64,000 bases of DNA, from positions 62,001 through 126,000 of the forward strand of contig NZ_JAULSA010000001.1 in the NCBI RefSeq assembly GCF_030518235.1. The letters are read 5' to 3'. The notes under the pieces are model-generated. The model was not told where the DNA came from. It was given only the letters and a program-made list of their open reading frames with translations, and searched no databases. The translations under genes were made by a program, and so were the position numbers. Shown here piece after piece: positions 17,231 to 25,860 of this stretch. Positions within the stretch are counted from its first letter, which is position 1. Each line of letters opens with the position of its first letter. This DNA is from Saccharibacillus sp. CPCC 101409. GTDB taxonomy: Bacteria > Bacillota > Bacilli > Paenibacillales > Paenibacillaceae.

Positions 17231-18014
17231 CATTCAAACATCCGCATCGAACGCAACGAAGTCCGGCAAGCTTACGTTTTCCCAGCGTCGCCCGGTCTGG
17301 GCCGTCGTCGTCATCGAACTGCTGCTGATGGTCGCGGTCGCCGCCGCCGGTACATACGCCACTTTGAAAGGATTGAGCTATACCGCGCCGGTACTGCTTT
17401 CCTTTATCCCGATCGCGCTGGCGCTGATCGTTTACATGACGCTGCGCAGAAGATGGGGCTACTACGGATTCCGCTCGCTCAAAAGCATTCCGAAATCCGG
17501 CTATATCTACTACCTGCCGCTGCTGGCCGTGCTGGTCGCGATCTCGTTCAAAGGCTTTCGTCCGCTGACGATCCAGGAGATTTTGTTTTTCCTCTTTTTC
17601 ACCCTGCTGGTCGGCTTCGTCGAAGAAACGGTCTACCGCGGACTGATCTTCAAAACGATGCTGAAAAAAGGCGCGGTTGCCGCGATCGTCACTTCCAGCA
17701 TCCTGTTCTCCATCACCCATGTGCTGAACGCGCTGTCCGGTCAAAGCCTGGCGGCGACGCTGCTCCAACTGCTGTACGCGCTGCTCGTCGGCTGCGCCCT
17801 GGCGCTGCTGCTGCTCAAGAACGGGAATATCCTGCCCCTGATCGCGTTCCATTTCCTGCACAACCTGATCCAGTTCCTGGGCGTGCAGACCGAATACATT
17901 CCCGCCGACGTCGTGGTCCTGGTTATCCTGGCCGCGCAGTGCGCATGGCTGATCGCCTCGATGAAAAAACGTCCGGCAGCCGCGATGATCGCGCCGACGG
18001 GAACGGTTTTGTAA
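17223..18014 (+). CDS. CPBP family intramembrane metalloprotease (CAAX/Abi type)
   Basis: A 263-residue polytopic membrane protein with about seven to eight spans. The CPBP signatures are clear: VEETVYRG from residue 133 (catalytic Glu pair and Arg), a middle HVLNAL His and a later FHFLHNLIQF. The family includes type II CAAX prenyl endopeptidases, bacteriocin-immunity proteins and activators of stress sigma factors by anti-sigma cleavage. Coupled to PadR, a role in immunity or in processing an envelope peptide is plausible, but substrate is not deducible. A strong terminator follows. Confidence 0.88.
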   Translation: MTDIQTSASNATKSGKLTFSQRRPVWAVVVIELLLMVAVAAAGTYATLKGLSYTAPVLLSFIPIALALIVYMTLRRRWGYYGFRSLKSIPKSGYIYYLPLLAVLVAISFKGFRPLTIQEILFFLFFTLLVGFVEETVYRGLIFKTMLKKGAVAAIVTSSILFSITHVLNALSGQSLAATLLQLLYALLVGCALALLLLKNGNILPLIAFHFLHNLIQFLGVQTEYIPADVVVLVILAAQCAWLIASMKKRPAAAMIAPTGTVL

Positions 18015-18042
18015 CTTCGGAAAGCCCCCAAGATCGCACAGC

Positions 18043-18092
18043 AAAAAGAGCCTCTTATACTGCCGCTTCGGGCAGGTGGGAGGCTCTTTTTT
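18043..18092 (+). terminator. terminator after CPBP protease gene
   Basis: Arms AAAAAGAGCCTC and GAGGCTCTTTTTT around a second small hairpin (CTGCC/GGCAG). Confidence 0.85.
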
Positions 18093-18176
18093 GACTGCTT
18101 GCTTTTTCCATAAAAGTTTAGTTAGGTATCGAGCAAGCATTCTGTTTATTTATGTAAAATGTGGATTTTGTATAGA

Positions 18177-18204
18177 TTGACCTTTGAATTTTGCGTACTA
18201 AAAT
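18177..18204 (+). promoter_or_regulatory. predicted promoter of first receiver-LytTR gene
   Basis: TTGACC (18177-18182), 16-bp spacer, TAAAAT (18199-18204). The same 16-bp spacing, the same -10 box and the same AC just before it occur at the paralogous gene near 28.1 kb. Confidence 0.55.
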
Positions 18205-18246
18205 AGGGATATTCAACCAGAGAAGTCGTAAATTATCGTAAAGGAA

Positions 18247-19002
18247 GTGTCTATTAAAAAAGGTATGAGTATAAATGCGATTCGCCGGATCACGGTTGCG
18301 TATGGCGGTCCCCGGCAGCAGGAAAAAATTGTGCAAGAAATCGAAGAAAACTCGTTGTTGAAAGTCGGCGCGGCGATCGGCAATGCGTTCGAGTTGAGGC
18401 AGCTGCTGCGCGAACGCCGAGACTTTTCGGCGCTGCTGCTGGATACCGGGATCGACGGATCGTTCGTTTCGCCCGAATGGGAGACGGCCGCGCGGAATAT
18501 CCCGGTTATCCTGCTCGCTTCTTCGCTGCCTTATCATCCTTACACAGGCGGGCTGAACGTGGTGGAGTTTATCCAGAAACCGCTGACGCCGTTCAAGATC
18601 CAGCAGGCCGAACTTCGGCTGCGGCGGTATTTGGGCAATCCTGCGGCGCAGTCTTCGCGAAAATCGGAGATTCCGGTCGTCAACGAAGAGATCGTTTATC
18701 TGGATTCATCGGACGTTTTGTTTATCGAATCGCTGAACCGGGACGTGATCGTACATACCCGGCAGGGCCGGTTTTCGACCCGCATCTCGCTCAAAGCGTA
18801 CCGGAACAGTTTGCAAAATGAGTCTTTTATGATGACCCACCGTTCTTTTCTGGTCAATCTGCCGCACGCGGTCCGGATCGACGGGGAAGACCTTTTTTTC
18901 GAAGATTACGCACAGCCCGCGCTGATCTCGTCCGAAAAGAAAGCGGAGGTGCTGCGCGAACTTGCGCACTATGCGCCGAGGAACCGAATTGTTCAAATCT
19001 GA
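18247..19002 (+). CDS. receiver-like/LytTR response regulator (paralogue 1)
   Basis: A 251-residue protein read from GTG at 18247; an in-frame ATG at 18265 is the alternative. Residues about 14-130 resemble a response-regulator receiver: the phosphoacceptor position D66 (ALLLDTG) and the conserved Lys in EFIQKP are present, but the acidic pair at the first strand is missing (ITVAYGGP). Residues about 148-245 form a LytTR DNA-binding domain (VLFIESLNRDVIVHT, MTHRSFLVNL). No histidine kinase is adjacent. A close paralogue sits at 28238-28966. The following gene, an SLH surface protein, is in the same direction and is a candidate target. Confidence 0.88.
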   Translation: MSIKKGMSINAIRRITVAYGGPRQQEKIVQEIEENSLLKVGAAIGNAFELRQLLRERRDFSALLLDTGIDGSFVSPEWETAARNIPVILLASSLPYHPYTGGLNVVEFIQKPLTPFKIQQAELRLRRYLGNPAAQSSRKSEIPVVNEEIVYLDSSDVLFIESLNRDVIVHTRQGRFSTRISLKAYRNSLQNESFMMTHRSFLVNLPHAVRIDGEDLFFEDYAQPALISSEKKAEVLRELAHYAPRNRIVQI

Positions 19003-19166
19003 ACATAAATTCCGTCTTTTGTAAAGAAGTATTCGTAACGACGAAAATCCATATCATTTTTGCGTTGTCAGGAATATACTTTCTTTTGTCTAAATTCTAG
19101 GAAAGCAGAACCGGGAGCCGCGGAAGATATGCATCTAAAGGCTTAAAGGTTCAGACGGAGGGGAAC

Positions 19167-22100
19167 ATGGGGAAACAGGGGAAATCGGGAAAAATCGCTT
19201 TTACAAGTATTTTGAGCTTGAGCATGGCGTTGGGGGCGGCCGGAACGGCCGGAGCGCAGTCCGCATCGGACATTCAGGGACACTGGGCCCAGAACCAGAT
19301 TCAACAATGGTTGGATAAAGGAACGCTGCAAGGATATAAAGACGGAACGGTCAAACCGGACGGCACGATTACGCGCGCCGAGTTTGCCGCGATGGCCAAC
19401 CGCCTGTTCGGTTATACCGAATCGGGCAGTGCTTCGTTCAGCGACGTATCGGCCGACAACTGGGCTTTTACGGACGTAACCAGAGCGATCAAAGCCGGTT
19501 ACGTAGTCGGCAGCGCGGGCAAATTCCATCCGGGCGACAAGGTAACCCGCGAAGAAGCCGCCGTCATGGTCGCACGTATTCTCGGGCTCGACGCCAATAC
19601 TTCCGCGAGCGCCAACGCGTTTACGGATGCTTCCGCTATTGCAACATGGAGCCGCGGCAGCGTAGCCGCAGCTGTAGATAAAGGCATTCTCAAAGGCTAC
19701 GCCAACGGAACGTTCGCCCCGAAAAAAGCGCTGACCCGCGCCGAAGCCGTCGTGCTGCTGAACGCCGCGCTGGCGAATAAAGCGGTCGTTTACGACAAAG
19801 CCGGCGTGTACGGCCCGGAAACCGGAACCGCGGTGATCGACGGAGACGTGGTGATCGGAGCGGCCGGCGTGACGCTGCGTAATACGGAAGTCAAGGGCAA
19901 CCTGCTGCTGGCCGAAGGAATCGGCAGCGGCGACGTAACGCTGAACGGCGTGCGCGTGCACGGCACAACCAACGTCCAGGGCGGCGGAGCCGATTCCATC
20001 CACTTCGTGTACAGCGTGCTGGTGAACATCGTCGTCAACAAAAAAGACGGCCTGGTCCGGATCGTAGCCGAAGGCTCGACCGTGACGGAATCCGTCGTCG
20101 TTCAATCCCCGGTCAAGCTGCAGGAAGAAGGATTGACCGGCGTGGGCTTTACCGACGTGGAGCTGGCGGCGGAGCTGCCGGAAGGCGCGCAGGTTACGCT
20201 CGACGGCAAATTCGACAGCCTGGAACTGAATGCGGCTTCTTTGTCCGTTCAGCTCGTGCGCGGTTCGGTGGACAGCCTGCAGCTTAACGCGGCCGCGGCC
20301 GGCGCTTCGCTGGATATCGCCGGCGGCGCAAGCGTCACTCGCCTGGTGCTGGAAGCTGTAGCCAAACTGATCGGTACCGGCACGATCCAAACAGCCGTAG
20401 TGAGCCAGGGCGCGGCCGGAACGACTTTTGCCACCACCCCGGCCAGCGTGCAGGGAAGCGGGGCCGCATCGGTAACGCTGCCGGCCGCGGCTGCGCCTTC
20501 CGCCGGAACCTCGACAGGCGGAAACGGCAGCACGGGCGGCAGTACCGGCGGCAGTACCGGCGGCGGAACGGGAGGCGGCAGCACTACGCCGACACCGACT
20601 CCGAGCGTAAGCAAAACGGCGCTGAATCAAGCGATTGAGGAAGCGGGCAAGCTGAAAGAAGAAGCCTACACGCCTTCCACTTGGAAATCGTTTAGCGAAG
20701 CCTTGACAGCCGCCAAAAGCGTATCGGCTTCTTCGTCTGCAACGAAGACTCAGGTGGACTCAGCTACCCTGAAACTGAACGAAGCTCAGAAATCATTGAA
20801 GGAAGCCGCCGATAAAACAGCGCTGAACGCGGCCATTGCCAAAGCCGAAGAACTGAAGCAGGCCGACTACACACCGGGAACATGGAGCAAGTTCAGCGAA
20901 GCGCTGACCGCAGCCAAGACAGCGGCCGGCGATGCGGAAATCGCGAAAGAAGAAGTAACGGAAGCGAAAACGAAATTGGAAGATGCGCAAGCCGCTTTGA
21001 AAGAACTGGTGAAAACCGAAGCACAACTGCGGCAGTTAAGCTCGATCAATGGCAATCACATTGAACTCGCCGGAGATATTACTCTGAGCGCAGAACTTAA
21101 TATTACCGGCAAGAATATTGTAATCGACGGCACAGGCCATACGATTAAACTGCAAAACAACAACAAACTCGTAGTCCTGGGCGCAAACGATGTGAGTATC
21201 TCTAATGTGACCATCGTAGGCGCCGACGAATACGCGCTGCAAGCTTTCAAATCGCAGAACGTGAAGCTGAGCGGCGTGACGCTTCAAGGTGCGAAGAAAG
21301 GCGGCCTGCTCGTTAACGGATCGAGCGTAACCCTCGAAGCCGTGACGACTTCCGGAAACGCATGGGGCGGTATCGAAGTATCCCGGGGGAAAGAAGTCGA
21401 AGAGAAATCCGAGCTGACGCTCGGCCAGAGCAACCGCTTTACCGAAAACGTCGGCATCTGGACGATCAATCCGAAAGAAGGCGAAGCGGTCAGCGTTGTA
21501 ACGGGCACCGGCACAGAAGACTTCGACATTTTGGAAAACGCCAAAGAAGACAGCACGGGCGTTTATACGTATTACCATACCAAAGGCGCGGCCTGGAACG
21601 TTTCTTCGGAAGCGGAACTGCGTAAGCTGAGCGCGATCGACGGTGCGAAAATCAAACTGGGCGCCGATCTCGACTTTGCCGACGCTCTGAACGTTACGGG
21701 AGCCGGAGTCGAAATCGACGGCGGAAATCACATTCTGACCGTGCAGGGCCAAAAGTTCGTCGTGCTTGGAGCCGATGATGTCAAAATTCACGATCTTACG
21801 ATTGTAAACACACGGCGTTCGAACGACAACAAAGGCGAATATGCACTGCAAGTGTACAATTCGAAAGGCGTGAAGCTCGATAACGTGACGCTGACCAGCG
21901 CTTATAAAGGCGGCCTGCATGTCAACGGTTCGGAAGTGTTCGCCAGCAGCATTCATACAAAAGGCAACCCGTGGGGCGGCATCGAAGTATCCCAGGGCGT
22001 GGAATCGCCTGTTCCTTCGGTATTGACGATCTCCGGAACAAACACGCATGAAGACGCTGCGAATGTTGCAATCTGGATCGATCCGCAAAACAAAACGGGC

Positions 22101-22352
22101 GAAGGTTCCAAAGTGGTGGACACAGACGGGAAATACGATGCCAAGGCAGCTGTAGAAGCAGGGAAAGAAGGATTCATTTACTACACATTGAAATCCAATC
22201 AATCTTCCGCTCCGGTAGAAGAAACGGCTGCTCCGGAGACGCAGCAAAACGAGGATCAAGCCGGTGCGTCCGATCACGCGGGCGACGATGCAGCCGCTTC
22301 GGGCACAGATTCCAACGGCAGCGCTGAGCAGCCGGTTCAACAAACGGAATAA
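19167..22352 (+). CDS. SLH-domain surface protein with FIVAR-like and beta-helix repeats
   Basis: A 1061-residue secreted protein with an N-terminal signal peptide. Three SLH motifs follow (residues about 35-200, each closing in TRAE or TREE), which bind pyruvylated secondary wall polymer and hold the protein on the cell surface. Residues about 205-440 read as a beta-solenoid. A Gly/Ser/Thr linker (about 450-478) leads to two FIVAR-type helical repeats (about 483-548 and 550-612). The rest is a duplicated right-handed beta-helix unit (about 617-800 and 812-1005), both copies ending GG(I)EVS. The tail is acidic and Ala-rich with no sorting motif. Likely carbohydrate- or surface-binding; no catalytic triad recognised. 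Confidence 0.9.
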   Translation: MGKQGKSGKIAFTSILSLSMALGAAGTAGAQSASDIQGHWAQNQIQQWLDKGTLQGYKDGTVKPDGTITRAEFAAMANRLFGYTESGSASFSDVSADNWAFTDVTRAIKAGYVVGSAGKFHPGDKVTREEAAVMVARILGLDANTSASANAFTDASAIATWSRGSVAAAVDKGILKGYANGTFAPKKALTRAEAVVLLNAALANKAVVYDKAGVYGPETGTAVIDGDVVIGAAGVTLRNTEVKGNLLLAEGIGSGDVTLNGVRVHGTTNVQGGGADSIHFVYSVLVNIVVNKKDGLVRIVAEGSTVTESVVVQSPVKLQEEGLTGVGFTDVELAAELPEGAQVTLDGKFDSLELNAASLSVQLVRGSVDSLQLNAAAAGASLDIAGGASVTRLVLEAVAKLIGTGTIQTAVVSQGAAGTTFATTPASVQGSGAASVTLPAAAAPSAGTSTGGNGSTGGSTGGSTGGGTGGGSTTPTPTPSVSKTALNQAIEEAGKLKEEAYTPSTWKSFSEALTAAKSVSASSSATKTQVDSATLKLNEAQKSLKEAADKTALNAAIAKAEELKQADYTPGTWSKFSEALTAAKTAAGDAEIAKEEVTEAKTKLEDAQAALKELVKTEAQLRQLSSINGNHIELAGDITLSAELNITGKNIVIDGTGHTIKLQNNNKLVVLGANDVSISNVTIVGADEYALQAFKSQNVKLSGVTLQGAKKGGLLVNGSSVTLEAVTTSGNAWGGIEVSRGKEVEEKSELTLGQSNRFTENVGIWTINPKEGEAVSVVTGTGTEDFDILENAKEDSTGVYTYYHTKGAAWNVSSEAELRKLSAIDGAKIKLGADLDFADALNVTGAGVEIDGGNHILTVQGQKFVVLGADDVKIHDLTIVNTRRSNDNKGEYALQVYNSKGVKLDNVTLTSAYKGGLHVNGSEVFASSIHTKGNPWGGIEVSQGVESPVPSVLTISGTNTHEDAANVAIWIDPQNKTGEGSKVVDTDGKYDAKAAVEAGKEGFIYYTLKSNQSSAPVEETAAPETQQNEDQAGASDHAGDDAAASGTDSNGSAEQPVQQTE

Positions 22353-22402
22353 GTTAATCCGCAACCTTTTGCAGTCTTCGACAGACTCGACACACTTTAA
22401 GC

Positions 22403-22436
22403 CAGGCCGCTCATTCGTTGAGCGGCCTGTTTTTTT
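22403..22436 (+). terminator. terminator of SLH protein gene
   Basis: Stem CAGGCCGCTCA/TGAGCGGCCTG, loop TTCGT, then a T run. Confidence 0.9.
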
Positions 22437-22523
22437 GCTGCTGCGGTTTTTCGTTGTTACGGTTTCCTGACGCGAAAGCCTTTCCCGCCCGGGTTCATTC
22501 ACCGGATAATGAAGCCCGCGCTA

Positions 22524-22567
22524 AAAACGCCCCTCGCCCGCTTGAACAGCGGATAGAGGGGTGTTTG
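22524..22567 (-). terminator. terminator of DUF4127 gene
   Basis: On the minus strand, AAACACCCCTCT pairs with GAGGGGCGTTT around a central GCTGTTCAAGC-type loop, followed by TTTTT. It is convergent with the SLH gene terminator. Confidence 0.75.
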
Positions 22568-22613
22568 CACAGAGCCGAAACAAGATAGACTTGTCTCGAC
22601 TTTCAATCCAATC

Positions 22614-24470
22614 CTACTCGCAATCCCCTTGAGCCGTGCGCTTCAAGTCCACTACCGGGCCCAGCGTAATCTCGAACGCGCGCCACCAGACGAAGTCCGG
22701 GTTCTCGCGCGGCAGCGAAGCGCCGGCGTACCGGGCGAAGCGCCAGTCGGACGGACTCGGCGCGGTGCCGCCTGCGGGGACGCCGAAGCGGCGCACGGCG
22801 CAGGAGGGCGAGTTCGAGCCGATGCCGAAAGCCGGCTGCGCGGCCAATTCGGCGGTCAGCCGCTGCATATCGGTACGCAGCAGTTCCGTCAGATAGTCGT
22901 AATCTTCCGGCGTATTGAAGATGCGCATATTCTGGTCGGCCGTTACATTGGTATACGGCGTGCGGGCGCGCGATTCCATACGGATCGCGGCGATCTCCAG
23001 CGTTTTGTACGAGTAGTCCTTGAGGAACCGTTTGAACAGCAGCGAGCCGTGCGCGTCGAGCGCGGGGCCGAGACTCCGCTCCTGCTTCTCGGTATGCAGG
23101 AAAGCGAAGCGCGACTGCGCCATGCCGAGCGCCATGCCGATCTTATTGCCCGCCGTGTTCCAGGCGCTGTAACCGAACAGGCCGCCGGTCGCCGAAGAAG
23201 CCAGCAGCTCCGGCGTGACGACCGTGCCGGCCGAGCCGCCGCGCGTGAAGTCGACGACCAGCGTCGGGATATGCGCCGTACGGTTGGCTTCGATCCGGGC
23301 GACGGCGTCCGCGATCCGGTCTTCGCTCGTCAGCGCGACGAGTTCAAGATCGTAGACCTGCCGGCCGCCGGCCGCCGGTCTTGCTGCCGCATCTTCCGGC
23401 TGCGCTTCGGCCTGCGCGATCTCGCCGGCTTGGGACGAACCCGGAGCGGTCCCGGTATTGTCGCCTGCGTACACGCCGCCCGCAATATCGATATGCCGCA
23501 GAATATTGGTATGCACATCCATATACTCGTACGAATTCACGATCTCCGATCCGTGCGTCCCGAAGTAGTTTACGGCAAAGCCAGGTTTGGCCGCCTGCGG
23601 ACCGCCGAGCAGCGTCTGCGCCATGCGGCCCATGAGGGAGTGGCCGAGCCCGTCGGCATCCGGCAGAATGATCGCCCGCTCCGGATTCTGACCGCCGGTT
23701 CCGCCGAGCCGCTCGTCGATATGGGCTTCGATCCAATGGATCTCGTTCGCCTGGACGCCCTGCGTGGAAGCGTCGTCCACCCCGAAGGCCGCAAAGTCGA
23801 CGCCGGCGCCTTGCAGCAGCGCTTCCAGCACATAGCGGTTGGTTTTGAATTTGCGGCGGCGCGCATTGTAATACAATTCCTTGTCGAAATAAACGGTCGG
23901 TTCATAATTCGTTCCGTCCGGCTGGAGATCGTAGCCGTTCAGGATCTCGTCGAAATCGCTTTGTTCCGGCCGCGGCTTCATCATCAGGGCGCGCGATTCG
24001 TTATAGGCTTCGAGCGTCAGCCCTTCCGCCATGGTCGTGGTCGCCAGCCGCATAATCGTATCGAGCACAAACACCGGCTTGTCCGGATAATCTTTTTTCA
24101 GACCCGCGATCGTGTCCAGCAGCAGTGTCGCCTGCGGATCGTAAGCGGGATAATCGCCGCCCGGGTCGCTTTGCAGCCTGCGGCTGCCGATCAGTCCGCC
24201 GTAGGCGAGCATATCGACCGAAACGATAAAGCCGTCCGCCTGCGCCGCATGGTCCAGCAGGAATCGGCGCACCGCCGAAGGATCGCCGTAAGACGCTCCG
24301 CTTGTGCCGACGACTTCCGTGCCTTCGACTTCCGCCCGGTCGTCGAGCCGGTTGCGGATCGCTCCGGCCGGCGGCGCCAGCACTTCGAGTCCCGCGCCTT
24401 TGCCCTGCAGCACCACGTCGTCGAGATTGGCCGGACGGTCGTCCAGCGGGATATATACGATTTTTTTCAT
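22614..24470 (-). CDS. DUF4127 family protein
   Basis: A 618-residue protein starting at 24470 with AAAGGAGCG 7 bases before the ATG. The opening KKIVYIPLDDRPAN and the block FIVSVDMLAYGGLIGSRRL identify the DUF4127 family, which is frequent in Paenibacillus-type genomes and has no proven activity. No signal peptide. The family fold reads as alternating strands and helices. Residues about 345-380 are an Ala/Glu/Gln-rich segment that looks inserted. The gene stands alone, divergent from the sigma-like pair. Confidence 0.85.
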   Translation of the reverse strand: MKKIVYIPLDDRPANLDDVVLQGKGAGLEVLAPPAGAIRNRLDDRAEVEGTEVVGTSGASYGDPSAVRRFLLDHAAQADGFIVSVDMLAYGGLIGSRRLQSDPGGDYPAYDPQATLLLDTIAGLKKDYPDKPVFVLDTIMRLATTTMAEGLTLEAYNESRALMMKPRPEQSDFDEILNGYDLQPDGTNYEPTVYFDKELYYNARRRKFKTNRYVLEALLQGAGVDFAAFGVDDASTQGVQANEIHWIEAHIDERLGGTGGQNPERAIILPDADGLGHSLMGRMAQTLLGGPQAAKPGFAVNYFGTHGSEIVNSYEYMDVHTNILRHIDIAGGVYAGDNTGTAPGSSQAGEIAQAEAQPEDAAARPAAGGRQVYDLELVALTSEDRIADAVARIEANRTAHIPTLVVDFTRGGSAGTVVTPELLASSATGGLFGYSAWNTAGNKIGMALGMAQSRFAFLHTEKQERSLGPALDAHGSLLFKRFLKDYSYKTLEIAAIRMESRARTPYTNVTADQNMRIFNTPEDYDYLTELLRTDMQRLTAELAAQPAFGIGSNSPSCAVRRFGVPAGGTAPSPSDWRFARYAGASLPRENPDFVWWRAFEITLGPVVDLKRTAQGDCE

Positions 24471-24659
24471 GGGTATCGCTCCTTTGTCGGTGAAAGATAG
24501 TCGCCCTCGTATAAGAAGGAGAAAAACAGACCGTTTTTACAACCGGTCCGCAAAAAAAATTAGCCGGATTCTCTATGAATGTACGCCGCAGCTCTCCAAT
24601 CGTTGTGGAATTTCGAAACTGTTTCTATCCAAAAGGCAAAGTTTATATTATAGTTAACG

Positions 24660-24673
24660 GGAACACATGTTCC
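24660..24673. promoter_or_regulatory. LexA (SOS)-like box before the sigma-like pair
   Basis: Perfect 14-bp palindrome GGAACACATGTTCC. It contains GAAC-N4-GTTC and matches the published Bacillus DinR/LexA consensus CGAACRNRYGTTYC at 13 of 14 positions. It lies between a TATATT box (24644-24649) and the ribosome site. A second small palindrome GAAACTGTTTC is at 24615-24625. Confidence 0.5.
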
Positions 24674-24692
24674 TTTAAAAGGAGGAGAAAGA

Positions 24693-25037
24693 ATGGAAGA
24701 CGGGACGATGGAGCACTACCGGAGAGAGCTGCGGCGCACGGCCTGGAGAGCGGCTTACCGTCAGCGTATCCTTTATAGCAGGGAACTTCCGTGGCTGGAA
24801 AAAGACGAAGAGCCCGGTCCGGGGCAAAGACGGGCGGACGAAGCGGACAGGTCGGTGCGGGAGTTTGTCGATTCCATACCTTTTGACAAAGGAAAGGCCG
24901 TAATCGAAGCGCTGTTCATCGAAGACAAAACGGAAGCCGAAGCGGCCGCTTTACTGGGAATCAGTCAGCAGGGGGTGAGCAAATGGAAGCGCAAATCGCT
25001 GCTTTACCTGCGTCGGATGCTGAGTTCGTCGCTTTGA
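24693..25037 (+). CDS. sigma-70 region-4-like DNA-binding protein
   Basis: A 114-residue protein with AAAAGGAGGAG before its start. The C-terminal third carries a helix-turn-helix of sigma region 4 type (TEAEAAALLGISQQGVSKWK). The N-terminal part is charged and lacks a visible region 2. The next gene overlaps by 55 bases in another frame and encodes a small helical protein that could supply the missing half, as RsoA does for SigO (YvrI) in B. subtilis. Role as a split sigma factor is inference from size, order and overlap. Confidence 0.75.
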   Translation: MEDGTMEHYRRELRRTAWRAAYRQRILYSRELPWLEKDEEPGPGQRRADEADRSVREFVDSIPFDKGKAVIEALFIEDKTEAEAAALLGISQQGVSKWKRKSLLYLRRMLSSSL

Positions 25038-25213
25038 TCCGGCGTTCCCGGGCGGGAGACGGCGAAGCGCTGAGGCATGCCGTGTCCCTGCTTGAACCGG
25101 AGATCGCGGCGCTGAGCCGGACGATGCGCATGGAAACGAACGACGCGGCGCAAACGCTGAGAACGAAGTTGATCGAATTGATTTTGAACGAATCGGGGCA
25201 AACCCGGGATTGA
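24983..25213 (+). CDS. small helical protein, RsoA-like/HTH_16 type
   Basis: A 76-residue protein starting inside the preceding gene, with GGGGGTGAG 4-5 bases before the ATG. The pattern FVALIRRSRAGDGEALRHAV followed by LEPEIAALSR and a conserved Leu-rich C-terminus resembles the short N-terminal helical domain found in sigma-like proteins (region 2 start) and in RsoA. The 55-base overlap implies translational coupling and an equimolar partner. Alternative: an unrelated small DNA-binding protein. Confidence 0.65.
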   Translation: MEAQIAALPASDAEFVALIRRSRAGDGEALRHAVSLLEPEIAALSRTMRMETNDAAQTLRTKLIELILNESGQTRD

Positions 25214-25269
25214 CTTTGGCGAAAATCGTTCGATATAATAGGGCGTGCAATAAATGCAGATGCAACTAT
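25210..25269 (+). promoter_or_regulatory. marR promoter with 20-bp dyad operator
   Basis: TTGACT (25210-25215), 18-bp spacer, TATAAT (25234-25239). Just downstream, 25250-25269 reads ATAAATGCAGATGCAACTAT, a dyad of form ATA-N2-TGCA-N2-TGCA-N2-TAT. A second copy lies beyond marR at 25784-25803, so this is probably the MarR autoregulatory site. Confidence 0.7.
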
Positions 25270-25343
25270 ATGGGGCGGCGGTTCGATTGCGATGCAGCAG
25301 ACCCCGTTGCGGCAGTCGAGTTCCGATCGTAAGGAGAATGAAC

Positions 25344-25769
25344 ATGGATCGTTACGGAGAAACGTTCGGTTTCCTGCTGTCGCGAACGTATCTGGCTTAT
25401 GCCAGAGCAGCGGGCAAGGAAACGGCCGAACAAGAAATGACGCCCGAACAATACGGCGTGCTGCACCGATTGACGCTGGCCGACGGCGTTTCGCAGAAAA
25501 AGCTCGCCAGTCTGCATGTGCGGGACCAGACCTCGATCAGCAAAGTGCTGGACAAGCTGGAGCAAAAAGACATGATTGTCCGCCGCGCCAATCCCGCCGA
25601 CCGCCGAAGCGTGCTCGTTTACTTGACGGATAAAGGCAGGGAAGCCGAAGCGGTGCTTACCCCTTTGATGCAGGCGCATAACGAGGCCGCGACGAAGGGG
25701 TTGAGCGAAGAAGAGCTGGAACTGTTCATTCGGGTGCTGGACCGGATTTTCGGCAACCTGTCCGAATGA
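25344..25769 (+). CDS. MarR family transcriptional regulator
   Basis: A 141-residue winged-helix regulator. The start at 25344 has AAGGAG 7 bases upstream; an open frame from 25254 would run through the operator and is rejected. The recognition region VSQKKLASLHVRDQTSISKV is followed by the wing DMIVRRANPADRRSV, ending in the invariant D-x-R. Such proteins repress drug or antimicrobial export genes and release DNA on ligand binding. A shared dyad in front of itself and in front of the next gene supports control of both. Confidence 0.92.
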   Translation: MDRYGETFGFLLSRTYLAYARAAGKETAEQEMTPEQYGVLHRLTLADGVSQKKLASLHVRDQTSISKVLDKLEQKDMIVRRANPADRRSVLVYLTDKGREAEAVLTPLMQAHNEAATKGLSEEELELFIRVLDRIFGNLSE

Positions 25770-25783
25770 ATTTTTTTGGATAT

Positions 25784-25803
25784 ATAGTTGCACATTCATC
25801 TAT
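25784..25803. promoter_or_regulatory. second MarR dyad, upstream of exporter gene
   Basis: ATAGTTGCACATTCATCTAT fits ATA-N2-TGCA-N2-TGCA-N2-TAT with one mismatch, and matches the reverse complement of the 25250-25269 site closely. It lies 58 bases before the GTG start at 25861. Confidence 0.65.
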
Positions 25804-25860
25804 TCAAAATTGAGACTTCGTCGCGATACGGGTCCGGTACACAAAAGGAGAGAAAACAGA

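Noticed and set aside
24983-25213. Treating the small gene as a mere overlap artefact
   Set aside because: Good ribosome site, helical coding pattern and plausible partner role, so it was kept as a gene.
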